From Planctomycetaceae bacterium (GTDB lineage Bacteria > Planctomycetota > Phycisphaerae > Sedimentisphaerales > UBA12454): a stretch of 34,672 nucleotides of DNA. The notes below the pieces were generated by a model. The model did no database searches and was not told the origin of the DNA. It saw only the letters and a program-made list of their open reading frames with translations. This document shows positions 1-7,705 of this stretch, in pieces (position 1 is the stretch's first letter; each line of letters starts with the position of its first letter). A program made the position numbers and the translations under genes. The stretch covers positions 1 through 34,672 of the forward strand of contig JAJFVK010000012.1 in NCBI GenBank assembly GCA_021371795.1, read 5' to 3'.

Positions 1-45
1 CAGAACGAATACCAAAGGTATGATACAACAGACTTGTGGACATAG
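1..45 (+). CDS. Possible 3' end of a truncated plus-strand gene
   Basis: The first 14 codons are open in frame 1 and end at a TAG at 43-45 (the last residues read YDTTDLWT). A strong terminator hairpin begins at the last codons and runs to 107, as expected for the end of a transcription unit entering from the left. Only 14 residues are visible, so no product can be named. The same stretch could instead be the 3' part of a structured RNA, because ATACC and GGTAT at 10-22 can form a small hairpin. Confidence 0.3.
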   Translation, partial: QNEYQRYDTTDLWT

Positions 46-107
46 CTTTATACTCCAATAGGTGGTTTATTTTTTTCCACCTATAATAATGCTATGTCCT
101 TTTTTTG
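38..107 (+). terminator. Compound intrinsic terminator, two nested stems plus T-run
   Basis: The outer stem GGACATAGC (38-46) pairs perfectly with GCTATGTCC (91-99) and is followed by eight T (100-107). A second perfect 8-bp stem, ATAGGTGG (58-65) with CCACCTAT (77-84), lies inside it. The T-run on the plus strand shows it ends transcription coming from left of the window. Confidence 0.8.
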
Positions 108-466
108 CAACCCTACCAACTCATTTGCCGGAAGAGCCTAAAATTTTCGCAGGTTTTCGCTTGCGCAAATTTTTAAACATACTATATGTAGTTGTCAGTT
201 GTTAGTTGATAGTCGATAGTGCGCGTTCTTGAACACAAAATCGCGCAAGGCGCAAGTTTCGCAAATAAAAAAAATTATTAAATCACAGTAAAACGCACTG
301 GAATAAGTTAAATTGATATAAAATGGCAGCGAAATCGTAAGAAATAACAAAAATTGAAAATCGGTGTTTGTGAAACTTGCGGATTTTTTATAAGTGAAAA
401 ACGAATACGTCCCCGTTCGGGGATCTCCGCTTAGCTTCGACGAAAAGTGACGGATTGCATAAAAAA
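108..466. other. Intergenic region with no supported gene
   Basis: Between the two terminators I see no ribosome-binding site with a convincing frame. An open frame on the minus strand (195-515) crosses the nifJ terminator and has no family features. The region holds a short AT-rich repeat (198-213, see 30041-30056). It also has a tight hairpin at 410-423 (TCCCC/GGGGA) whose surroundings, read on the minus strand, resemble the dispersed element at 4660-4702. Confidence 0.5.
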
Positions 467-490
467 ACCCGGCAACATACGTTGTCGGGT
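467..490 (-). terminator. Bidirectional intrinsic terminator after nifJ
   Basis: The stem ACCCGGCAAC (467-476) pairs with GTTGTCGGGT (481-490) with one G-U pair and an ATAC loop. It is flanked by seven A on the left and six T on the right, so it can work in both directions. It lies about 30 nt past the nifJ stop and is probably its terminator. Confidence 0.88.
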
Positions 491-518
491 TTTTTGTTTT
501 ACTATAAATAATCAACGA

Positions 519-3500
519 TTATTTATTTTCTGTTTTCTGGCAGTTGCCGCACTGAAGATTCGCAAGCTGCTGAATGAGATTAAATCTTTCAGCAACATCC
601 TGCGTTGCAAGTTTCATCAACTTTTCTGCAACTTCAGGTTTTGAATCCTTCAACATACGGTATCTGTTCTCGCTGTAAGCATAATCAACGAAATTAGCCG
701 TCGGAGCTTTCGAATCCAACTGCAACGGATTCTGGCCTGCTGCCTTCAAATCAGGATTGTATCTGTACAACGGCCAATAACCGCTTGCGACAGCCTGTTT
801 CTGATGCTCATAGCCATCGAGCAGATTGTAGCCGTGTGCGATACAATGTGAGTAAGCAAGAATAAGAGACGGGCCGTTATAGCTTTCCGCTTCGGCGAAG
901 GCCTTTACGGTCTGTGCCATATTCGCACCAAGCGCGACTCTGGCGACGTAAATATTTCCGTAAGTCATCGCGAGCATTGCCATATCTTTCTTGCCCATAG
1001 TTTTGCCTGCTGCTGCGAATTGTGCAACCGCGGCTCTTGGAGTCGATTTTGACATCTGACCGCCAGTGTTCGAATATACTTCCGTGTCAAGAACGAGAAT
1101 ATTAATATTCTTGCCGCTTGCAAGGACGTGGTCAACGCCGCCGTAGCCGATATCATAAGCCCAGCCATCGCCGCCAAGTGCCCATACGCTCTTGCGAACG
1201 AGATAATCAGCAACTGTTAAAAGCTGTTTGCATTCCGGACAGTCTTTTCCGCCGCAAGCATCTTTGAGCTTCTGAACTCTTGCTCTTTGTTTTTCAATTT
1301 CAGCCTGTGCCGGGTCGTTGGCAATCGCAGCCTGTTTTATTTCTTCGGCCAATGCCTTGTCAACGCAGCCTTTGCCTGCGGCAGCGGCAACTAACTCTAC
1401 CGCGAACTCTTTGAACTTATCAACTGTAAGTCTCATACCCAGAGCGAACTCCGCGTTATCTTCAAACAAGCTGTTGCTCCATGCGGGGCCTCTGCCGTTC
1501 TGATTTACAGTGTAAGGCGTTGTCGGCAGGTTTCCGCCGTAAATCGACGAGCAGCCTGTCGCGTTACCAATCATAGCTCTGTCGCCAAATAACTGCGTGA
1601 GCAATTTAACATACGGCGTTTCGCCGCAGCCTGCACATGCGCCGGAGTATTCGAACAACGGCTGAACAAGCTGGCTTCCCTTTACCGTATTAGTCTTGAA
1701 CAATGACGGGTCGGTATTTGGAATCGACAGGAAGTGAGCGTAATTTTCTCTTTCGGACATTCTTAACGGTTCCTGCAGAGACATATTAATCGCTTTTTTG
1801 CCGGTCGGCTGTTTGTTAGCGTCTTTTTCAACGCCCGGACAAGTCATAACGCAATTTCCGCAACCTGTGCAGTCTTCCGGTGCGACCTGAACGGTGAATT
1901 TCATACCGGCCAGTTCTTTGCCTTTCGCTTCGGCGCACTTGAATGTCTTCGGTGCTTTTTCAGCGTATTTCGCGTCATAAGCTTTAACTCTTATCGCTGC
2001 GTGCGGGCAAACGAGTGAGCACTGTCCGCATTGAATACATACTGTCGGTTCCCAAACAGGAATGTGAACGGCAATATTTCTCTTTTCGTATTGTGTTGTG
2101 CCGCTTGGGAATTTGCCGTCGATTGGCATCTTGCTGACCGGGATTTTATCGCCTTTGTCGGCAATAATTTCGCCGAGAACTTCTTTGACGAATTTCGGTG
2201 CATCGGCAGGAACGGCCGGCGGCATCTTTGTTTTGCTTGTTACTGAAGCCGGAACTGTAACTTCGTAAACTTCGCTCAAAGCCGCATCAACAGCGGAGTT
2301 ATTCAAATCGACAACTTTCTGGCCTTTTTTGCCATAGCTCTTTTGAATAGCTTTCTTGATCGCTTCGACTGATTTTTCAATTGGAATAATGCTGCTGATT
2401 TTGAAGAACGCGGTCTGCATAATCACGTTGATTCTCGAACCCATTCCTAATTTTTCAGCGATTGAAGTCGCGTCCATGCAATAGAATTTAACTTTCTTAT
2501 TGACGATTTGCGTTTGAAGTTCGATGGGCAATGTATTCCATATACTGTCTTTGCCGTGCATGCTTGTCATCAGGAATATGCCGCCGGGCTTGATATTTCC
2601 AAGCATATCGTATTTTTCGATGAAGCTCGAATTATGACATGCGACAAAATCAGCCTGACGAATCAGGTATGGTCTGCGAATTATGTTTTTGCCGAACCGA
2701 AGATGCGATACGGTTTTTGCACCGGCTTTTTTCGAATCGTAAACGAAATAGCCCTGTGCGTAGTTGTCTGTCAAATCGCCGATGATTTTGATTGAGTTTT
2801 TATTTGCGCCGACTGTTCCGTCCGAACCCAGACCATAGAACATAGCGGTATAAAGACCTTCGGCCGGAATATTGAACGAATCATCAACAATCAGACTCTT
2901 GTTAGTAACATCGTCTTCGATACCAACCATGAAATGGTTCTTCGGTGCACTTGCGTCGAGATTGTCAAATACTGCCTTTACCATCGCAGGTGTGAATTCC
3001 TTTGAGCCAAGGCCGTATCTGCCGCCGACGACCAGCGGATACTCTTTGAACGGTGCGTACTTGTCGGCCATTGCTTCGCCGATACCTGTGCGAACATCCA
3101 TATATAAAGGTTCACCAAGTGAACCCGGCTCTTTTGTTCTGTCGAGAACCGCGATTTTCTTAACTGATTTTGGAATCGCAGCCATAAAATCTCTGTTGCT
3201 GAAAGGTCTAAAGAGTCTGATTTTCAAAACACCGACTTTCTCACCTTTAGACACGAGATATTCAACTGTTTCGTGAGCTGTTTCGCCGCCGGAGCCCATA
3301 ATGATAATGATTTTTTCAGCATCAGGAGCGCCGACATAATCGAACAGGTGATATTGTCTGCCGACAACTTTCGCAAATTTGTCCATCGTTTCCTGAACGA
3401 TTTGCGGAACGGCATCATAAAATTTATTAACTGTTTCACGACCCTGGAAATAAACGTCCGGGTTCTGACTTGTTCCTGAAATCTGTGGATGGTCAGGACT

Positions 3501-4121
3501 CAATGCACGCTGCTTGTGAGCGGCAACCAGAGAATTGTCAATCATTTCACGCATCTGATCGTAACTAATCTCTTCAACCTTCTGTATTTCGTGACTCGTT
3601 CTGAAACCATCAAAGAAATGCAGGAACGGAATACGCGATTTCAAAGTCGCCTGCTGCGATATCAACGCCATATCCATAACTTCCTGAACACTTCCGGAAC
3701 ATAACATCGCAAAACCTGTCTGACGACAAGCCATAACGTCTGAATGGTCGCCGAAAATCGACAGTGCCTGACATGCCAGCGAACGCGCAGTAACGTGGAA
3801 CACGGTCGGCGTAAGTTCTCCGGCGATTTTATACATGTTTGGGACCATCAACAAAAGCCCCTGCGATGCGGTGAATGTTGTTGTTAAAGCACCTGCTACC
3901 AGTGCGCCGTGAACTGCACCGGCTGCGCCTGCTTCTGACTGCATTTCCGTAACACTTGGGATTGTACCCCAAATATTAGTCTTGCCGGCCGCAGTCTTGG
4001 CGTCAGCAAGCTCGCCCATAACCGAACTTGGTGTGATCGGATATATGGCGATGACTTCATTCGTGGCGTGGGCCACGTGAGCGGCAGCTGTATTGCCGTC
4101 AATCATAACTCTGTTCGACAT
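519..4121 (-). CDS. nifJ: Pyruvate:ferredoxin (flavodoxin) oxidoreductase
   Basis: This enzyme oxidatively decarboxylates pyruvate with CoA to acetyl-CoA and CO2, passing electrons to ferredoxin or flavodoxin in the cytoplasm. At 1200 aa it has the usual length of the one-chain homodimeric enzyme. It shows the pyruvate-binding YPITPSS motif at residues 27-33. Two 4Fe-4S clusters follow: CIQCGQCSLVCP near 695 and CTGCGNCVMTCP near 749. The cysteine-containing CAGCGETPY near 827 and the thiamine-diphosphate motif GDGWAYDIGYGG near 985 come next, then TEVYSNTGGQ. An AGGAG sits 7 nt before the ATG, which fixes the start. It is transcribed alone, from a likely promoter at 4345-4372 through an unusually structured leader of about 215 nt, and ends at the hairpin at 467-490. 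It suggests an anaerobic or facultative host. Identity is very secure. Confidence 0.98.
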   Translation of the reverse strand: MSNRVMIDGNTAAAHVAHATNEVIAIYPITPSSVMGELADAKTAAGKTNIWGTIPSVTEMQSEAGAAGAVHGALVAGALTTTFTASQGLLLMVPNMYKIAGELTPTVFHVTARSLACQALSIFGDHSDVMACRQTGFAMLCSGSVQEVMDMALISQQATLKSRIPFLHFFDGFRTSHEIQKVEEISYDQMREMIDNSLVAAHKQRALSPDHPQISGTSQNPDVYFQGRETVNKFYDAVPQIVQETMDKFAKVVGRQYHLFDYVGAPDAEKIIIIMGSGGETAHETVEYLVSKGEKVGVLKIRLFRPFSNRDFMAAIPKSVKKIAVLDRTKEPGSLGEPLYMDVRTGIGEAMADKYAPFKEYPLVVGGRYGLGSKEFTPAMVKAVFDNLDASAPKNHFMVGIEDDVTNKSLIVDDSFNIPAEGLYTAMFYGLGSDGTVGANKNSIKIIGDLTDNYAQGYFVYDSKKAGAKTVSHLRFGKNIIRRPYLIRQADFVACHNSSFIEKYDMLGNIKPGGIFLMTSMHGKDSIWNTLPIELQTQIVNKKVKFYCMDATSIAEKLGMGSRINVIMQTAFFKISSIIPIEKSVEAIKKAIQKSYGKKGQKVVDLNNSAVDAALSEVYEVTVPASVTSKTKMPPAVPADAPKFVKEVLGEIIADKGDKIPVSKMPIDGKFPSGTTQYEKRNIAVHIPVWEPTVCIQCGQCSLVCPHAAIRVKAYDAKYAEKAPKTFKCAEAKGKELAGMKFTVQVAPEDCTGCGNCVMTCPGVEKDANKQPTGKKAINMSLQEPLRMSERENYAHFLSIPNTDPSLFKTNTVKGSQLVQPLFEYSGACAGCGETPYVKLLTQLFGDRAMIGNATGCSSIYGGNLPTTPYTVNQNGRGPAWSNSLFEDNAEFALGMRLTVDKFKEFAVELVAAAAGKGCVDKALAEEIKQAAIANDPAQAEIEKQRARVQKLKDACGGKDCPECKQLLTVADYLVRKSVWALGGDGWAYDIGYGGVDHVLASGKNINILVLDTEVYSNTGGQMSKSTPRAAVAQFAAAGKTMGKKDMAMLAMTYGNIYVARVALGANMAQTVKAFAEAESYNGPSLILAYSHCIAHGYNLLDGYEHQKQAVASGYWPLYRYNPDLKAAGQNPLQLDSKAPTANFVDYAYSENRYRMLKDSKPEVAEKLMKLATQDVAERFNLIQQLANLQCGNCQKTENK

Positions 4122-4152
4122 AATATGCTCCTATAAGCTATTAAAATAAATA

Positions 4153-4291
4153 TACCCTTCAGGGTAGTAAATTCCCGCGATTAAAAAAGTACGTTTTTAT
4201 TCTCAAAGCACTTACCCGCGGATTAGCGGGAAAATTCAATCGCAAACAATATAACGGTTATGTTCGGCAACCTGTACTCCTTGCGGCTGCC
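4153..4291 (-). promoter_or_regulatory. Structured 5' leader of nifJ with mutually exclusive hairpins
   Basis: Read on the minus strand, the leader has a 7-bp stem GGCAGCC/GGTTGCC (4285-4291 with 4266-4272, one G-U) whose loop carries AAGGAG. Next come TTCCCGC (4226-4232), GCGGG (4215-4219), AAGTGC (4208-4213), GTACTT plus a T-run (4192-4183) and GCGGGAA (4172-4178). TTCCCGC can pair either with the near GCGGG or with the distant GCGGGAA. The distant pairing would enclose the weak AAGTGC/GTACTT stem with its T-run. A palindrome TACCCTTCAGGGTA lies at 4153-4166, about 30 nt before the ATG. The pairings are visible; a regulatory role is inferred. Confidence 0.45.
4223..4270 (-). CDS. Possible 15-residue leader peptide in the nifJ leader
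   Basis: AAGGAG at 4277-4282 (minus strand) stands 6 nt before a TTG codon at 4270-4268. The frame runs for 15 codons (MPNITVILFAIEFSR) and stops at a TAA at 4225-4223. That stop lies exactly in the loop between TTCCCGC and GCGGG, so a ribosome ending here would interfere with the competing hairpins. There is no run of one amino acid as in classical biosynthetic attenuators, although two ATA codons occur. A chance ORF is quite possible. Confidence 0.3.
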   Translation of the reverse strand: MPNITVILFAIEFSR

Positions 4292-4344
4292 TTGTGCATT
4301 GAGACTATCCACAATCTCGAAAATCCGAAAATTTTGAATAATTC

Positions 4345-4372
4345 ATTGTATATATATAAGGATAAATGGCAA
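4345..4372 (-). promoter_or_regulatory. Candidate sigma70-type promoter of nifJ
   Basis: On the minus strand TTGCCA (4372-4367) and TACAAT (4350-4345) are 16 nt apart, giving a predicted start of transcription near 4338 and a leader of about 215 nt. Both hexamers differ from the consensus by one base. Confidence 0.55.
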
Positions 4373-4437
4373 ATCTTTTTTTAGGATGCGTAAAATGAGT
4401 AAAATTTGTGCAAAGAAAAATGTGAACCCAGTTTGCT

Positions 4438-4608
4438 TTAGGTGTGCAACTGGCTTTTACCCTTGAACTCGCCGCACCAGTAGTCCTCTTTTACAAGCAC
4501 ATAATCTTCAACGAGTTTGGGGTATCGATGACATACGCCGTATTTTACTTCTGCCGGCTCGTTGTCCCACTCCCAAAACCTACATCCTTTGCATATTTCT
4601 AACGGCAT
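4438..4608 (-). CDS. Small four-cysteine (CxxC) protein, unknown function
   Basis: A 56-residue frame starts with MPLEICKGCRFW and contains GVCHRYPK and YWCGEF. The Cys pattern is CxxC, then one Cys beside a His, then one more Cys, as expected for a small metal-binding (probably zinc) knuckle. TAGGAG is 6-7 nt before the ATG at 4608. An in-frame ATG six bases upstream (4614) is too close to this Shine-Dalgarno sequence, so 4608 is the better start. It stands alone between the nifJ promoter and a dispersed repeat. I recognise the general type (short bacterial proteins with CxxCxFW, CHRYP and WCGEF-like motifs) but not a function. Confidence 0.75.
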   Translation of the reverse strand: MPLEICKGCRFWEWDNEPAEVKYGVCHRYPKLVEDYVLVKEDYWCGEFKGKSQLHT

Positions 4609-4659
4609 AACCATCTCCTAACTAAAATCAAATATCAAAAATTAAATATCAAAATTATT

Positions 4660-4702
4660 GAGATTGCTTCGTCGTCCCGAAGCGGGACTCCTCGCAATGA
4701 CA
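4660..4702. repeat. Dispersed REP-like hairpin element
   Basis: The core GTCCCG-AAG-CGGGAC (4674-4688) is flanked by ATTGC (4663-4667) and GCAAT (4694-4698), so the whole unit folds as a long interrupted hairpin. Read on the minus strand it has the pattern CATTGCGAGGAG…GACGAAGCAATCTC, which I recognise as a widespread bacterial intergenic repeat. An AT-rich spacer with two copies of AAATATCAAAA lies on its left (4630-4656). No gene overlaps it. Confidence 0.7.
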
Positions 4703-4749
4703 TTTTTTAGAGACCGTTACATTATAATAATAATTCTGCATGAAGTAAA

Positions 4750-5565
4750 CTAATATCCCGGTCCCCAAAACGCGGGTGATTCGTTCGCCGTCGGCAAAGT
4801 CAGCTTCGGCCAAAATAAAAATTTGCCGGTCTTGTAATTCGACGGAATATATTTTTCATCGGCATCAACCTCTCGGCCTTTGATATTTCCGACGTGGCCA
4901 TCAACGTAACTTACATTCATAGACTGGCTATGATAAAAACCGCTTGTCATTCTGTGATGGCCGTCGCGTCTGACAGTAAAATCCTGTACATTCTTATGCT
5001 CGGCATCATAAATCTGCGAAGCGTAACTCGTTTCCGTCATCAGCATACAAGATGACGGCTGCGGGATTTGAGCGTAAGTGAATCCGCCTGCGGGCCCAAG
5101 TTTGAGCGGCGGGCCAGACCAATAAACCTCATTGTCGGAACAAAGGCCGTTCAATGCGTATGATGTAAGCGTTTTACCGTGAGGATAATTATAAAAGCCG
5201 GTCGGGTACGGGTCTTTGTCTTTGGGGCAAAACCATATCTTCGGCGAATTAGCGAAAATATCTTCTACCGTATTTATGCTTACTTTCTTTGAAACATACG
5301 GCAGGAGACTTACAAACCACGTTTTCGATATGTTATCTTTCGTTGGTTTGAAAAAAAATTCCCTTGCGGTTATAATTTGATTCTGCCAATCAACAGCATA
5401 AGCGCCCATCGCAATCGAAATCTGTCCCAAATTTTTCGCGCAGACAATTTTGGCGGCATTCGCTCTGGCACGATTCAGCACAGGCAGTAAAATCGCCAGC
5501 AGCGCAGCGATGACCGAAATCACCACGAGCAATTCGACCAACGTAAAAGCAAAACGTTTTTTCAT
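4750..5565 (-). CDS. Prepilin-type N-terminal cleavage/methylation protein with H-X9-DG motif
   Basis: This 271-aa protein begins MKKRFAFTLVELLVVISVIA. That is a type IV prepilin/pseudopilin leader cleaved before the F in FTLVELL, followed by one hydrophobic helix, so it should be exported and anchored like a pseudopilin. Near the C-terminus HSQSMNVSYVDG fits the H-X9-DG motif of prepilin-associated proteins that are abundant in planctomycetes. The open frame extends 44 codons upstream, but that part lies inside the previous gene; the prepilin leader fixes the start at 5565. The preceding gene's TGA ends one base before this ATG and no clear Shine-Dalgarno sequence is seen, so translational coupling is likely. 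It is the last gene of the rho operon. The exact partner or secretion machine is unknown. Confidence 0.88.
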   Translation of the reverse strand: MKKRFAFTLVELLVVISVIAALLAILLPVLNRARANAAKIVCAKNLGQISIAMGAYAVDWQNQIITAREFFFKPTKDNISKTWFVSLLPYVSKKVSINTVEDIFANSPKIWFCPKDKDPYPTGFYNYPHGKTLTSYALNGLCSDNEVYWSGPPLKLGPAGGFTYAQIPQPSSCMLMTETSYASQIYDAEHKNVQDFTVRRDGHHRMTSGFYHSQSMNVSYVDGHVGNIKGREVDADEKYIPSNYKTGKFLFWPKLTLPTANESPAFWGPGY

Positions 5566-5566
5566 A

Positions 5567-6436
5567 TCAAAAACCGCTCTGCCAGTTAATCGCCAATACG
5601 GCCAAATCGTTAAAATCCACGCTTTGACTATTATCAAAATCCGCCGACAAATTCTGGCCGCTCTGCCGCCATTGATTCGCGAACAACGCAAAGTCAATCA
5701 TATCGACAACATCATTCTCATTCAAATCGGCGACATTAACGCTTCGACAATCGATATCGACCTGATCAATCATCGCCGCCCCACCAACAGGATACGATGA
5801 ACTCGGCGGCAACTGAAAAACAGTCAGCTTTATATATTCCTGAACAGGCTGTTCATCAAATTTATATATGCCAGTAAATCTGTACCATCTGCCGGTGTCG
5901 CCTGTCGGTTCGCAGGCATCCACAACCGTTTCGCATATGGTCGTTACGCCCTGCGTATCAGTAAAGCCTGCATCGCGGGCAAGCTGAATATCATAATTTT
6001 TTGCACCATCATCGCTGCGGGCAAAATATGTCATTTGTATCCACAGGCGTCTTTGCCAATACTCGCATTGGCCGCCGTCAGGAACATAAAACGTCAGAGT
6101 CGTATCCGTCATACCGCCGTAAACACCTACTCTTGTTGACGACAAACCGCCCCTCGGCACATACATCCAGAATGCCAAAAATTCATTAGCATAATCCACA
6201 GCCTTCAACCGCGGAGTGTTGTAATCGTGAATGTCGGTGTCGCTGAACGAATTTATCCAGGTCGGTTCGCCATCCGGCTTTGCGGGAATATTTGGCTCGT
6301 CGTTTTTATCATGGCCAAAGTCCCAGCTCTGATGCGTATAATCCCGGCTCGACTGCCATTGCGGAGGATTAAAATAATCCGCGTGCAAAGTGCTGACGCA
6401 AATTAATAAAACAAATATTATAAATATCCTGTTCAT
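5567..6436 (-). CDS. Secreted protein with C-terminal dockerin-like repeats
   Basis: This 289-aa protein has a signal peptide (MNRIFIIFVLLICVSTLHA). The unrecognised body of about 200 residues is rich in aromatic and beta-type sequence and could be a carbohydrate-binding or jelly-roll fold. At the C-terminus are two EF-hand-like loops: DLNENDVVDMIDFALFANQW and DFDNSQSVDFNDLAVLAINW. This is a full type I dockerin-like module that binds calcium and may tether the protein to a surface partner. The ATG is 4 nt after the rho stop codon, with a purine-rich AGGTAAGAGA just before it, and the next gene follows after one base. Co-transcription with rho and a pseudopilin is clear from spacing; a functional link is not. 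Confidence 0.82.
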   Translation of the reverse strand: MNRIFIIFVLLICVSTLHADYFNPPQWQSSRDYTHQSWDFGHDKNDEPNIPAKPDGEPTWINSFSDTDIHDYNTPRLKAVDYANEFLAFWMYVPRGGLSSTRVGVYGGMTDTTLTFYVPDGGQCEYWQRRLWIQMTYFARSDDGAKNYDIQLARDAGFTDTQGVTTICETVVDACEPTGDTGRWYRFTGIYKFDEQPVQEYIKLTVFQLPPSSSYPVGGAAMIDQVDIDCRSVNVADLNENDVVDMIDFALFANQWRQSGQNLSADFDNSQSVDFNDLAVLAINWQSGF

Positions 6437-6440
6437 TCTC

Positions 6441-7541
6441 TTACCTCGCCATGCTTTTTAGAAATTCTTCATTGGTCGGATATTTTTGCAGCAGTTTGTC
6501 CATCGCCTCAATCGCCTCTTTAGGTCTGTAACTCGACAGCACCCTTCTCATCGTCGAAAGCCCTTTCATATCCTGCGGGCTATACAAAATTTCTTCCTTT
6601 CGCGTACCGCTTGCAGGAAGGTCTATCGCAGGAAATATTCTCGCCTCGGCAAGCGAACGATCAAGAACTATCTCGCTGTTGCCAGTCCCTTTAAATTCCT
6701 CATGAATCAACTGGTCCATTCGTGAGCCGGTATCGACAAGTATGGTAGCGATAATCGTAACCGACCCGCCGTTCTCGACATTCCGTGCCATTCCAAAAAA
6801 ACTTCGCGGTATATCCAATGCACCGACCTCTATGCCGCCGGACATAACTCTGCCCGTCCCCGCCCCCCTGCGGTTAAACGACCTGCCCATCCGTGTCAAA
6901 CTATCCACAAGAATCACAACATCCCTGCCGCATTCGAGTTCAATTTTTATATTCGCAAGCAGCAACTCCGCAAGCGCAATATGCTCGGCGTTAGTTCCAT
7001 CGATAGTACTTGCCAGAACATCCGCCGCTTTTATTTTCCGCCTGAAACTCGTAACCTCTTCAGGCCTTTCGTCTATCAACAGCACAATCACGTGCGCTTT
7101 CGGGTCGTCATAAAGAATTGCTTCTGCGATTTGGCCGAGCAGTACTGTTTTACCGGCTTTGGGCGGCGCGATTATCAAGCCGCGAGTTCCCCGCCCTATC
7201 GGCGCAACAAGATCAACTATCCGCATACTGCGCTCGCCGCTTTTGGCGAGATTAAACCGCTTGTCCGGATTCACCGCGACAAGGTCATTAAAAGGCTTGC
7301 GATTTTGAAAATCTTCGGGCTTTAAGCCGCATACCGAATCGATTGCCGATAATTCTTTCCTGCCGCCGACAGTATTAAACGTACCAGCTATTACCGCCCC
7401 TTCGGCAAGCCTATATTGGCGCATCATCTGCGCAGGCACAATTATATCCGCAGGACTCGGCCGCAGCGACCTTTCGACACTGACCAAACGTCCTGTTCCA
7501 TTCCTATCAAATTTTAAAATTCCACTGGCAATATCCGGCAT
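6441..7541 (-). CDS. rho: Short divergent transcription termination factor Rho
   Basis: Rho is a hexameric RNA-dependent ATPase that ends transcription of untranslated RNA. The 366-aa chain has Walker A APPKAGKT (K131), catalytic IDERPEEV (E158), Walker B VVILVDS (near 208-214), an R-loop-like region around 221-240, and the SGTRKEE arginine finger (R314). It lacks the N-terminal helical domain of about 50 residues found in E. coli Rho and starts directly in the cold-shock-like domain. There, the aromatic RNP motif GFGFLR of E. coli is replaced by GTGRLV (residues 15-20), so the primary RNA site should differ. GGAG is 10 nt before the ATG and no upstream in-frame domain is evident. It heads an operon with a dockerin protein and a pseudopilin. 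It may be a second, specialised Rho, but the rest of the genome is not visible. Confidence 0.93.
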   Translation of the reverse strand: MPDIASGILKFDRNGTGRLVSVERSLRPSPADIIVPAQMMRQYRLAEGAVIAGTFNTVGGRKELSAIDSVCGLKPEDFQNRKPFNDLVAVNPDKRFNLAKSGERSMRIVDLVAPIGRGTRGLIIAPPKAGKTVLLGQIAEAILYDDPKAHVIVLLIDERPEEVTSFRRKIKAADVLASTIDGTNAEHIALAELLLANIKIELECGRDVVILVDSLTRMGRSFNRRGAGTGRVMSGGIEVGALDIPRSFFGMARNVENGGSVTIIATILVDTGSRMDQLIHEEFKGTGNSEIVLDRSLAEARIFPAIDLPASGTRKEEILYSPQDMKGLSTMRRVLSSYRPKEAIEAMDKLLQKYPTNEEFLKSMAR

Positions 7542-7705
7542 TAAATCAATTCTCCAAATTGTTTTTCAGGGAAAATTAGAAAAATATTTATCCGAAAAGA
7601 TGCAGAGACTTGCACGCCGCAGGCGAGGTCAGATCCCTCCGCTCGCATTTTTTTGGATGTGTTCTTTTAAATAGGTAAACGTCTCTAATTATTTATTCAG
7701 TATTT
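7542..7705. other. Short intergenic region with GC-rich hairpin repeat-like segment
   Basis: Between the AT-rich three-gene unit and rho lies a GC-rich stretch (about 7612-7651) with GCGAG/CTCGC complementarity, next to seven T on the plus strand. Read on the minus strand it could act as a terminator-like hairpin for the upstream unit, but the T-run is on the wrong side. It looks like another intergenic repeat copy. Confidence 0.35.

Noticed and set aside
195-515. 106-aa open frame on the minus strand left of nifJ
   Set aside because: It runs through the nifJ terminator and a repeat-like hairpin and has no SD or family features.
4260-4320. tRNA-like fold in the nifJ leader
   Set aside because: There is no complete acceptor, T-arm or TTC loop; only simple hairpins are present.
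5566-5697. Upstream extension of the prepilin-like gene
   Set aside because: It lies in the other frame of the dockerin gene, and the prepilin leader requires the start at 5565.
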